A stretch of DNA of 64,000 nucleotides from NCBI GenBank assembly GCA_041745535.1, contig JBGTIS010000175.1, forward strand, positions 1-64,000, read 5' to 3'. The DNA comes from JBGTIS01 sp041745535. Lineage in GTDB: Bacteria > Bacteroidota > Bacteroidia > Cytophagales > Cyclobacteriaceae. The notes beneath the pieces were generated by a model that was not told the DNA's origin, searched no databases, and saw nothing but the letters and a program-made list of their open reading frames with translations. The translations under genes and the position numbers were made by a program. This document shows, piece by piece, positions 30,901 to 37,997 of this stretch (positions are counted from its first letter, which is position 1; each line of letters starts with the position of its first letter).

Positions 30901-31149
30901 GCCTACCTGCACTTCCTGGGTGGCGTAACCGATTGATGAAAATGTTAGCACCGGGTTGTCGCCGGAAACGGAAATATTATAATTCCCGTCAACATCTGTA
31001 ACAGTACCCACAGTGGTACCCTTCAGCAGGATATTCACACCGGGAAGTGGCTCACCACTATCAGACACTTTTCCGCTAACCTGCCTTTGTGCCCATAAAT
31101 GGGTTACCGAGGCAGTCATTAGCAGTAGAATTAGTAATTGTTTTTTCAT
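27934..31149 (-). CDS. SusC/RagA-family TonB-dependent outer-membrane transporter
   Basis: A 1071-residue outer-membrane importer. A signal peptide ends near LWAQ (about 20). A carboxypeptidase-D regulatory-like domain covers about 21-110 (VSGKVSDSGEPLPGVNILLKG), then comes the TonB plug region with VVVTALGVERSTK and the barrel to the end, closing with the aromatic terminal strand (SYGFNLRVAF). The order susC then susD is standard. The 5-prime side faces an 850-base non-coding region. No hybrid sensor or ECF sigma/anti-sigma pair is in the window, so the regulator is elsewhere or absent. Confidence 0.94.
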   Translation of the reverse strand: MKKQLLILLLMTASVTHLWAQRQVSGKVSDSGEPLPGVNILLKGTTVGTVTDVDGNYNISVSGDNPVLTFSSIGYATQEVQVGNQSTINVNLEADIQQLGEVVVTALGVERSTKALQYSISEVDGSNLTEAREINVANSLAGRVAGVNVSNIASGPAGSSRVIIRGNKSLQGNNQPLYVIDGVPMDNSTFGQAGIWGGRDEGDGMSSINPDDIASITVLKGASAAALYGARAANGVINIVTKKGSARKGIGIEFNSNFVFEKFIDLRDFQREYGQGDYVNSNPDDPESERIAVAPRTQQEAYNWGTNSWGPKLGSIGNSVQFDGVNRPYSDAGDNWERYFRVGNSLTNTLSLSGGSETQNFRFSFSDLRNNSIVPQSGFNRQNLSLATNSKFGEKITFTSRILYSHEVADNRPYLSDSPANGILAMYYIPANINVENYRGDPNKLGAIPPGTPQSSLDIWGKIVGEEYQQANNNWHQNPYWTAYQFNNDDTRDRLLPSATLRYDITDFLWVQGRAGMDWYTRRETDLVPQGTGYQRGGSLTEGEDRVRETNMEWMLGFDEEFGKFNVNAFVGGNQMRRSNERIAASGNGFNVPFFEAINNTVTQNFGYGFSESGINSVFGSAEVSYNGFLFVTGTVRNDWFSVLSPKNNSILYPSVGASFVFSDAINTLPNWLSFGKIRGSWAQVGNVTVGPYNTNLTYSLKQSHLGYVMASYSSAGGNNGSIPNPELLPLTSTEYEIGLDARFFNNRLGVDFTYYNQQTTDDILNANISRASGFGSTVVNVGKMENKGIEVLLTGTPVSGPLTWDVSLNFAKNKNKVISLIEGNDELIVEEPRTRTVFVKHIVGQPFGVITGLVQKRSPDGQLVFDPANGAPIQSDFYEVIGNGVPDWTGGINNSFSFKNFNLSALIDFKIGGDIYSGTNVRMTQAGLHKQTIEGREGQPAITVSGVAQNGTDGDGNPIYEPFNKTLTPNEARNYWSQVGNRVQDRFIYDASFAKLRQITFGYIFPSQMLDKTPFQSLSLSFVARNLAILYRNVDNIDPESSYQSGNGQGLDYFGMPKTRSYGFNLRVAF

Positions 31150-32001
31150 TCTACATTTTTTTTGGTTTAAAATAATTAGGTTACATAGTATATAATATTC
31201 AGGCTTTCGGCATCATAGCTATAAGACTTCTATGCCGCGTAAAACCAGAGAATATTCACAATGATAAAAAGAAACTAATAAGATTTGGCGTTAATTATTA
31301 GATAAGAAATAAGGTGAAACGTTCAATTTTTTTAACAGGAGACGGGCATTAAAATAAAGGAGATACCAATGCTCATCTGACTACCTAACTTCATATCCGA
31401 ACCAAGCCCTTATCGTTTGTATGCGGCTGAAAATTTAAGTGACGCCCGGAATTTGATTTATTGTCCCATGGAACATATTTACATTTTGTGATTTAGTGAC
31501 TTAAAAACTCTTACAGGGATAATTACAAATCTATTTTGGAACGTTAAAATTTCTTAAATCAAATCGGGAAATTATATTATAAATACAATATTTTCCTGAA
31601 TCAAAAAGTTAGAGAATCCAGATAAGGAGGAATTATTTTTAACTATAAATCGCTCGCTTAATAATGAATTCCAAGGGTGAAAATAACTTTTTGAAAACGA
31701 TTTCATTCGGATTCTAATGTACGGATAATTATCACATTTACAAATTTTTTTAGCTGACTTACTGATATATTTCTACAATTATTAACAAATTTTCCAATTA
31801 CATTATAAATATTTCATTATTATGTCAATATTTAACCATATTTAAAATTTGTTAAAAATGCCCATCAATTTTTATGATGAAATGGTAAGTAAGGTATTTA
31901 AAATATTTTCTCAAAGTTGCTCACGCTAAGTATATACTTCATCGTGGAAAAAGCCCAATTCGTTGCTGGCTGTGAATCTGGTAAAGGAAGCGCGATCATG
32001 T
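31150..32001. other. 852-base AT-rich non-coding gap upstream of susC
   Basis: No convincing open frame is present. The region is AT-rich, and between 31831 and 31856 carries three TTTAAC/TTTAAA/GTTAAA blocks at 10-base intervals, which would bend the DNA. CAAATCTA at 31526-31533 reads as a perfect TAGATTTG -7 element on the minus strand, with TTTA 21 bases upstream in place of TTTG; if used, it would give susC a leader of about 370 bases. Another imperfect inverted repeat (GGAAATTATATT with AATATTTTCC) lies near 31568-31592. None of these is strong evidence alone. Confidence 0.4.
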
Positions 32002-32421
32002 TTATTTAAGGTCGGCTATATTTTTTAAAATAAAGGCCGCGGGATGGGGGCTCATACCAATTTTCGGATAATAATCTACGGCTGCCGGCGCCGCCAGTAA
32101 AATCAGGTTGGCCTGTGGCGCTGCTTCTTTTATTCTTTTAATCAGTTCCTTACCAATTCCCCGGCGCTGGTACTGTTGGTGAACCGCCAGGTCAGACAGA
32201 TAGGTGCAAAAACCAAAATCGGTCAATGCCCTGGCAATCCCTACCATTTTCCCATTATCTCGGGCCGAAATAATGAGGTTGGCATGCCGGCACATCGCAC
32301 TGAGCCGGCTAATTTCATGGATGGGTCTTCTGTCACCCAAAGTAGATGCGACTAATATTTCCCTGAATTCTTCAGGATCAAGATTAGTCTCGAAGGCATA
32401 GGTAAGGTCAGTATTGTTCAT
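32002..32421 (-). CDS. GNAT-family N-acetyltransferase
   Basis: A 139-residue protein from the ATG at 32421 (a TTG at 32427 is the alternative). The acetyl-CoA-binding core is visible: the V-x-x-x-x-Q-x-x-G-x-G/A signature in HQQYQRRGIGKELIKR near residue 84 and the strand LSDLAVH before it. The C-terminal strand carries YYPKIGMSPH. The substrate is unknown; this subgroup is commonly annotated simply as GNAT. It stands alone, convergent to nothing, between the long gap and the PAH gene. Confidence 0.88.
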   Translation of the reverse strand: MNNTDLTYAFETNLDPEEFREILVASTLGDRRPIHEISRLSAMCRHANLIISARDNGKMVGIARALTDFGFCTYLSDLAVHQQYQRRGIGKELIKRIKEAAPQANLILLAAPAAVDYYPKIGMSPHPAAFILKNIADLK

Positions 32422-32656
32422 GAGCAAGGGTTTACTATTTTAGCATTCAAGGTAGCAACACATTCAAATGATAGATGCATTAAAACTATACTTTTCCAGA
32501 AAAAAAATATTAATGGTTATTTTGTTGTTATTTTATTAGAATTAAGAAGTATGTAAATTAATGACTAAAATTTTCAAATTAGTATTTAAATAAAATTGAT
32601 AACAAGTAATATTTTATGAAATTAATAAAAAACAGGGATTTTGAAACAGTAAGCAT

Positions 32657-33391
32657 ATGAATAAGATGACGCAAGAATATGAAAAGTATACAGCGGAAGA
32701 CCGGCAGGTTTGGGAAATTTTATTCAACAACCAGATTGTTAATTTACCGGGAGCAGCCTCAAAAGTGTATATGCAAGGCATAGAAAGAATCAGTTTTACG
32801 GCAGATAAGATTCCAAATTTTGATGAAACCAACCAAATTCTGAGAAAGTTAACGGGTTGGGAACTGGCGGTGGTACCCGGATTAATTCCCGAAAAAGATT
32901 TTTTTGAGCTGATGGCCAATAAAAAATTCCCAGCCTCTACCTGGCTCAGAAAAATGAGCGAACTGGATTACCTGGAAGAGCCCGACATGTTTCATGATGT
33001 GTTCGGGCACGTGCCTTTGCTTACCAACCAGCCTTTTGTGGATTTTCTTCAATCGTTGAGTGCCCTGGCCCTGGCTCATATTAATAATGCCTATGCCATT
33101 GAACTCATTTCCAGGTTATACTGGTTTTCAGTAGAATTTGGCCTTATTCATGAAAAGAATGATCTGCGAATTTATGGTGCTGGTATTTTATCCTCGGCCG
33201 GAGAAACCAAATACAGTTTGTCAGACAAACCACCCCGATACCCTTATGAGGTGCGCCAAATGATGCGGACCCCTTTCAGAAAAGATGTGTTTCAGGATCG
33301 CTACTTTGTGATAGAATCCTACGACCAGCTTAATAATTCGATACACGAAATTGCTAAGGTGCTGGACCAGGAAATCAGATTAAAGGGCTAA
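32657..33391 (+). CDS. phhA: phenylalanine 4-monooxygenase
   Basis: Iron- and pterin-dependent hydroxylase converting phenylalanine to tyrosine. The 244-residue protein is the single-domain bacterial form. The iron ligands are His113 and His118 in FHDVFGHVP and Glu160 in WFSVEFGL, the canonical 2-His-1-carboxylate facial triad. The segment PGLIPEKDFFE and the TGWEL stretch match the family. No pterin-4a-carbinolamine dehydratase gene is adjacent. Monocistronic by position. Confidence 0.95.
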   Translation: MNKMTQEYEKYTAEDRQVWEILFNNQIVNLPGAASKVYMQGIERISFTADKIPNFDETNQILRKLTGWELAVVPGLIPEKDFFELMANKKFPASTWLRKMSELDYLEEPDMFHDVFGHVPLLTNQPFVDFLQSLSALALAHINNAYAIELISRLYWFSVEFGLIHEKNDLRIYGAGILSSAGETKYSLSDKPPRYPYEVRQMMRTPFRKDVFQDRYFVIESYDQLNNSIHEIAKVLDQEIRLKG

Positions 33392-33499
33392 ATGGAAACT
33401 GGCAGCACGAAGGATAATGAAAGTGAGCTGAATATAAAGATAATATTGACAAAATTTTATTTGGAATTGTCCACTGCAATACTGTATATTCTTTACTCT

Positions 33500-33534
33500 T
33501 TTGTAACAAATTAGCTTTTATTTAATTAATTTTG
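33500..33534 (+). promoter_or_regulatory. possible promoter for transaldolase
   Basis: TAATTTTG at 33527-33534 is a perfect match to the Bacteroidota -7 element TAnnTTTG and lies 43 bases before the start codon. TTTG at 33500-33503 is the nearest candidate -33 element, but the spacer of 23 bases is longer than the usual 19-21. Confidence 0.4.
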
Positions 33535-33577
33535 TTTCAGTTCTAAACAGAAAATCAAACTATCAAACAAAAAAATT

Positions 33578-34258
33578 ATGGAATTTTTTATAGACACAGC
33601 TAACCTCAAGGAAATTCAGGAGGCATATGATATGGGTGTTTTAGATGGTGTTACCACTAATCCCTCGTTAATGGCAAAAGAAGGTATTACCGGACATGAT
33701 AATATCATGGCGCATTATAAGAAAATTTGTGATATCGTTGACGATAAGGTGAGTGCCGAAGTAATTTCTACCGATTTCGATACCATTGTAAAAGAAGGTA
33801 AGCACCTGGCCGCTATCGACGATAAAATTGTGGTGAAAGTACCCATGATCAGAGAGGGCGTAAAGGCTATTAAATATCTTTCCAGCGAAGGTATCCGCAT
33901 CAACTGTACCCTTATTTTTACACCGGGGCAGGCTTTACTGGCGGCCAAGGCAGGTGCCTCTTATGTATCTCCTTTTATTGGCCGGTTAGATGACATCGCT
34001 ACTGATGGTATGGATGTAATAGAAAAAATCCTTACTATATTCGACAATTACGGGTATGCTACCGAAGTACTGGCTGCATCTGTACGGCACACCATGCACC
34101 TGATTCAGTGTGCTGAAGTGGGCGCGCATGTGGTTACCTGTCCGTTTAAAGTAATTGATAGCCTGTTCGATCATCCGCTTACCAAAAGTGGATTAGAGAA
34201 ATTCCTGGCTGATCATAAAAAAGCGAGCGAGAAAGTTGTTTCTCAACCTGCTCATTAA
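33578..34258 (+). CDS. tal: transaldolase (TalC/FSA subfamily)
   Basis: A 226-residue TIM-barrel aldolase of the small TalC/fructose-6-phosphate aldolase class. The N-terminal signature FIDTANLKEI and GVTTNPS are intact, and the Schiff-base lysine is Lys87 in IVVKVPM. Two residues discriminate true transaldolases from fructose-6-phosphate aldolases: Glu61 in SAEVI where the aldolase has Gln, and Phe132 in SPFIGR where it has Tyr. Both point to transaldolase, so it should serve the pentose phosphate pathway. It is followed by a terminator hairpin. Confidence 0.92.
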   Translation: MEFFIDTANLKEIQEAYDMGVLDGVTTNPSLMAKEGITGHDNIMAHYKKICDIVDDKVSAEVISTDFDTIVKEGKHLAAIDDKIVVKVPMIREGVKAIKYLSSEGIRINCTLIFTPGQALLAAKAGASYVSPFIGRLDDIATDGMDVIEKILTIFDNYGYATEVLAASVRHTMHLIQCAEVGAHVVTCPFKVIDSLFDHPLTKSGLEKFLADHKKASEKVVSQPAH

Positions 34259-34277
34259 ATTAATGTAAACTTTAAAG

Positions 34278-34323
34278 TGAGGTTTGGTATGAATTTGAAA
34301 ACATATCAAACCTCATTATTTTT
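34278..34323 (+). terminator. terminator-like hairpin abutting the next start codon
   Basis: TGAGGTTTGGTATG (34278-34291) pairs with CATATCAAACCTCA (34302-34315): a 14-bp stem with one G-T pair and a 10-base A/T-rich loop. The T-rich tail runs to the ATG at 34324. It would end the transaldolase transcript, and if transcription passes it, the hairpin sits within 9 bases of the next start codon and could lower its translation. Confidence 0.75.
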
Positions 34324-34575
34324 ATGGTAAAACCAGTATCGTCCCTTGAATCGGTAAAATCAGGATCTAATATGTATATCATAAAGGTGAAAGGGAAAGC
34401 TAAAATTCCTGATTACATACAGTTGCGTGATGATAAGTTTGTGCTAATCGCCTATTTCAGAGCCGACCGTTCGTTAAAAAATCTGGAAAAATATGGTTTG
34501 GAAGGGAAGGAGGAAGCTTTACAAAAAATTATCAATGAGTTACCCTTTGGTAAGCTCAGAAAACTTGAAATCTGA
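34324..34575 (+). CDS. hypothetical small protein coupled to ftsE
   Basis: An 83-residue protein without signal or membrane segments, of mixed alpha/beta composition (KVKGKAKIPDYIQLRDDKF, then an acidic helix and a C-terminal LPFGKLRKLEI). I do not recognise a family, but I recall similar small proteins beside ftsE in other Bacteroidota. It ends 2 bases before the ftsE start, so the two are translated from one message. A role in cell division is inferred from position only. Confidence 0.6.
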   Translation: MVKPVSSLESVKSGSNMYIIKVKGKAKIPDYIQLRDDKFVLIAYFRADRSLKNLEKYGLEGKEEALQKIINELPFGKLRKLEI

Positions 34576-34577
34576 CC

Positions 34578-35303
34578 ATGGCTGAGCCACAACCCTATTT
34601 TTCTGATAAACCAGTGCTGGAAGCTATTGATGCCAGTATTTTTCAGGGCGAACGTTCTGTGCTGTCGCAGATTAGTTTCACCATGGATAAAGGTGAATTT
34701 GTGTATGTGGTAGGCCGTACCGGTAGTGGTAAAAGTTCGCTGCTTAAAACAATTTATGCCGATTTGCCCCTCCAAATGGGCAATATGGAAGTGGCTGGAT
34801 TTCCCATTCATACCATTAGCAGGTCACAGGTGCCCTTTTTGCGCCGGAAGCTGGGGATAATTTTTCAGGATTTCCAATTGTTTGCCGATCGGTCAGTAGG
34901 TGATAACCTGATGTTTGTGATGAAGGCTACCGGTTGGGCCGACCGATCGAAAATGAAACAGCGCATTAACGAGCTTATGATGCTGGTAGGTTTGGGATCT
35001 TCCGACCAGAAAATGCCACACCAGTTATCCGGCGGAGAACAGCAGCGGGTGGTAATCGCGCGGGCACTGATTAACGAACCACAGTTGTTAATCGCCGATG
35101 AACCAACCGGAAATCTGGATCCGGCGGTTTCTAAAGAAATTCTTAAAATCTTTAAGAAAATCAATAACTCAGGTACGGCTATTTTAATGGCTACACACGA
35201 TTACCAGATTATTGACGCTTTTCCGCATCGGATATTAAAATGTGAAAACGGCAAATTGTATGATTCAAAATTTGAGGATTTTACCCTAACCAGGAATTTT
35301 TAA
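34578..35303 (+). CDS. ftsE: cell division ATP-binding protein FtsE
   Basis: ATPase of the FtsEX complex, which activates cell-wall hydrolases during septation. The 241-residue protein has Walker A GRTGSGKSS, Q-loop IFQDFQLF, signature LSGGEQQR and Walker B LLIADEPT, with GNLDP following, and the FtsE-typical ISRSQVPFLRRKLG stretch. ftsX is not adjacent, unlike in many bacteria. The stop codon shares TTAA with the stop of the convergent CCA enzyme gene (4-base overlap at 35300-35303). Confidence 0.92.
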   Translation: MAEPQPYFSDKPVLEAIDASIFQGERSVLSQISFTMDKGEFVYVVGRTGSGKSSLLKTIYADLPLQMGNMEVAGFPIHTISRSQVPFLRRKLGIIFQDFQLFADRSVGDNLMFVMKATGWADRSKMKQRINELMMLVGLGSSDQKMPHQLSGGEQQRVVIARALINEPQLLIADEPTGNLDPAVSKEILKIFKKINNSGTAILMATHDYQIIDAFPHRILKCENGKLYDSKFEDFTLTRNF

Positions 35304-36793
35304 TCGGTACTTTTCTTTTCATTTACAGGTCGCAAAGAACCATTTATGTCCACCAGACCTTTTTCTTTGGCAAGTTGCCACATCAGTTGGAATCCTTCTT
35401 CTTTCGTATTTCGGATGGTGCCCTCCAAAATCGCTTCGCGAATGGCAGATTTAATTTCACCAACTGCCTGGCTGGGTGGTAAACCCAGTTCTTCCATAAT
35501 ATCGGTGCCGGAAACGGCAGGCTGAAAGTTTCTGAGCTTGTCTTTCTCTTCTACTTCCCGCATCCTTTTTTCAACCTTATCAAAATTTTTCAGGTACTTG
35601 TGCACCTTATCCTGATTTTTGGAAGTAATATCGGCCCGGCACAAAATCATGAGCGCATCGCTGCTATCTCCGGCCTCATACAGCAATCTTCTGATGGCCG
35701 AATCGGTTATCACATCTTTAACCAGGGCAATGGGGCGCAGGTGCAGGCGTACCAGTTTCTGTACAAATTTCATTTTCTGGTCGAGCGGGAGTTTCAACTT
35801 CCTGAAAATATCGTACACCATGCGGGCACCCTTTTCTTCGTGGCCATGAAAGGTCCAGCCTACCTGCTTGTCAAACCTTTTGGTAATAGGTTTGGCAATA
35901 TCGTGTAAAATGGCGGCCCACCGTACCCAGAGGTCATCAGATACTTCGGCTACATTGTCTAAAACCTGCAGGGTATGAAAAAAATTATCTTTATGCGCTT
36001 TTCCGTCAATAATATCGACGCCTTGCAGGGCTACCATTTCCGGAAAAATATAATCGAGTAGTCCCCCATGATAAAGCAGTTTGAAGCCGTAAGAAGGCTG
36101 GTTGGACAGAATAATCTTATTCAGTTCATCGGTGATACGTTCCTGAGAAACAATATTGATCCGATCTGTATTTATTTTAATAGCCTCAAAGGTTTTAGGA
36201 ACTATATCAAAATAACTTTTCGGGGGCTGGCTTAGCTGGGCAGCAAAGCGGATGGCCCGCATCATGCGCAACGGGTCATCGGAAAAGGTAATATCCGGAT
36301 CCAGCGGCGTTTGGATTCTTTTTAACTTCAGATCGGTTACGCCATCAAAAGGGTCGAGCAGGGTGCCATAATCCCACTCGTTCAGGCTAATAGCCATCGC
36401 ATTAATGGTAAAATCTCTGCGGTTCTGGTCATCTTCCAGGGTGCCGCTTTCCACCACAGGTTTACGCGAATTACGGTTGTACGATTCTTTTCGGGCGCCC
36501 ACAAACTCAACTTCCCAATCCTGATATTGAAGCATGGCGGTGCCAAAATTCTTAAAGTAATTAACCGAAGTAAAGGATTGGGCATCTTGTTGATTAATTT
36601 GCTGAGCAATTGCTTTGGCAAATAAAATGGCATCGCCCAGGCAAACAATATCGATATCTTTAGACGGACGTTCCAGCAGTAAATCTCTTACAAACCCGCC
36701 AATTACATAAGTTTTAATGCCAAGTTGCGCGGAAACTTGTTTAATTAAATCAAAAACGGGTAAAGTATTCAGTATGCCTGTGAAGGATTTCAT
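35300..36793 (-). CDS. cca: CCA-adding tRNA nucleotidyltransferase with HD domain
   Basis: A 497-residue protein. The N-terminal nucleotidyltransferase domain contains GGFVRDLLL near 32-40 and the metal motif DIDIV near 46-50, typical of class II CCA-adding enzymes, and the RRDFTINAMA helix-binding segment follows. The HD phosphohydrolase domain (LHDIAKPITKRF near 290) follows, which is the larger form seen in Bacteroidota. It adds or repairs the CCA end of tRNA; the HD domain may provide phosphatase or phosphodiesterase activity. It converges on ftsE. Confidence 0.93.
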   Translation of the reverse strand: MKSFTGILNTLPVFDLIKQVSAQLGIKTYVIGGFVRDLLLERPSKDIDIVCLGDAILFAKAIAQQINQQDAQSFTSVNYFKNFGTAMLQYQDWEVEFVGARKESYNRNSRKPVVESGTLEDDQNRRDFTINAMAISLNEWDYGTLLDPFDGVTDLKLKRIQTPLDPDITFSDDPLRMMRAIRFAAQLSQPPKSYFDIVPKTFEAIKINTDRINIVSQERITDELNKIILSNQPSYGFKLLYHGGLLDYIFPEMVALQGVDIIDGKAHKDNFFHTLQVLDNVAEVSDDLWVRWAAILHDIAKPITKRFDKQVGWTFHGHEEKGARMVYDIFRKLKLPLDQKMKFVQKLVRLHLRPIALVKDVITDSAIRRLLYEAGDSSDALMILCRADITSKNQDKVHKYLKNFDKVEKRMREVEEKDKLRNFQPAVSGTDIMEELGLPPSQAVGEIKSAIREAILEGTIRNTKEEGFQLMWQLAKEKGLVDINGSLRPVNEKKSTD

Positions 36794-36891
36794 AACCTGT
36801 TATTATGCCAAAACCACAAAATTAATGGAATTTCCAGGGAAGGCAAAAAAGTCAGCATCTTTGGCGCGAAAAACCAATGCTTAAGAAAGTA

Positions 36892-37326
36892 TCATATTTT
36901 GTGCGCCATAAATTTATCGATGGCCGTTTTTAAAATGCTCGAATGATCGAAAGCCATTTCAGGCAGTGCATCTATAGGAAACCAGTCAGCTTCCTCAGCA
37001 TCGGAAGCAGCTTTTATCTGGTTATTTTCCTGGCTGATTTCAGTAAAATAAGTGACAGAGATGGTTCGGCCACGTGGGTCCCGGTCGGGCTGTCCAAAGG
37101 TGTGGAGTTGTTCAAACCGATCTGTTTTTACACCGGTTTCTTCCTCCAGTTCCCGGGCTACGGCTACTTCCAGTGGTTCATCGTCTTCCACAAATCCGCC
37201 CGGTATTGCCCATTTTCCTTTAAAGGGTTCATTTTTTCTTTTCACAAGCAGCACCGAAAGTTTGGTATCGGAGTAACTAAACACGACAGCGTCTACGGTA
37301 ACTTTAATATTCTGCGGGTATTCCAT
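36892..37326 (-). CDS. Nudix hydrolase
   Basis: A 144-residue Nudix protein. The Nudix box is GGFVEDDEPLEVAVARELEEETG with the required Gly, Glu, Arg-Glu and Glu-Glu spacing, and the preceding KWAIPGG is typical of the ADP-ribose pyrophosphatase and NrtR N-terminal type. The C-terminal DNA-binding domain of NrtR is missing, so this is an enzyme rather than the repressor. The substrate (ADP-ribose, NADH or other nucleoside diphosphate derivative) cannot be fixed. It lies 12 bases downstream of the IscA-like gene. Confidence 0.92.
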   Translation of the reverse strand: MEYPQNIKVTVDAVVFSYSDTKLSVLLVKRKNEPFKGKWAIPGGFVEDDEPLEVAVARELEEETGVKTDRFEQLHTFGQPDRDPRGRTISVTYFTEISQENNQIKAASDAEEADWFPIDALPEMAFDHSSILKTAIDKFMAHKI

Positions 37327-37338
37327 AACTATTTGTTT

Positions 37339-37653
37339 TTAAATATCTACTTCATTTTTCTTTTCATCGGGATTTACAAAAATAAATCCCCGGGCATCGT
37401 TTCCCTCATAAAAATCCACTTCCATACCAATTAAAAACACGGTGTCTTTTTTGGCGATATACACCGGTATCTCTTCTATCAGGTATTCCACATCGTTTGT
37501 ATTCTTTTTATCGAACCCAAGCACGTAAGAAACGCCGGCGCAGCCACCTCCTTTAACGCCAACCCGTAATCCGTAATCGACTGGTATATTTTTACTGGCA
37601 AGGGTGCTTTTTATTTCTTCCACCGCTTTGTCTGAAATAATAATAGGTATCAT
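37339..37653 (-). CDS. IscA/HesB-like protein lacking the C-terminal cysteine pair
   Basis: A 104-residue A-type iron-sulfur carrier homologue. The fold pattern (ISDKAVEEIK, LRVGVKGGGCAGVSYVLGF, DFYEGNDARGFIF) is that of IscA/ErpA, and Cys38 in GGCAG is conserved. The C-terminal CxC pair normally found after the GF segment is replaced by DARGFIFVNPDE, so this protein has just one cysteine in total. I believe this variant recurs in Cytophagales. A cluster could only form with other ligands or across a dimer. It is followed by the Nudix gene and could be misannotated as an ordinary carrier. Confidence 0.85.
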   Translation of the reverse strand: MIPIIISDKAVEEIKSTLASKNIPVDYGLRVGVKGGGCAGVSYVLGFDKKNTNDVEYLIEEIPVYIAKKDTVFLIGMEVDFYEGNDARGFIFVNPDEKKNEVDI

Positions 37654-37997
37654 AAATATTGATACTGTTTTTCCGGTTTATTGTTCGGTTTGACCAGGTA
37701 AAATTAAAAAATTTGAAAGTAGAGGCCAACATCATCCACATGCTTCATTCCCTTACATTTAAGCCGGAAATTGTTTAAAAACACAAATATGTTTATTTTA
37801 TAGGATGAATCGTATTAATTTTTATAGTACAATTCGTATTATTATGATGCAAATAAGAATTACCACCCTCGATTTGCTATTTTAGGTTTATTGATCCAAG
37901 CGCCCAGGTCCGGTTATGCCATATGAAAAGTGCTTGAAACCGGTTGTACGTCAGTTGAGTAGCTAACTACTATTATTCAAACCCTAGAAAAAAGAAA
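37654..37997. other. 344-base intergenic region
   Basis: Divergent gap between the IscA-like gene (minus) and the membrane protein (plus). I see an 8-base direct repeat TCGTATTA at 37810-37817 and 37834-37841 but no clear promoter, hairpin or open frame. The composition is AT-rich in its first 200 bases and less so after 37880, nearer the membrane-protein gene. Confidence 0.4.

Noticed and set aside
37810..37841. TCGTATTA direct repeat as an operator
   Set aside because: Only two copies with 24-base spacing in AT-rich DNA; chance is plausible.
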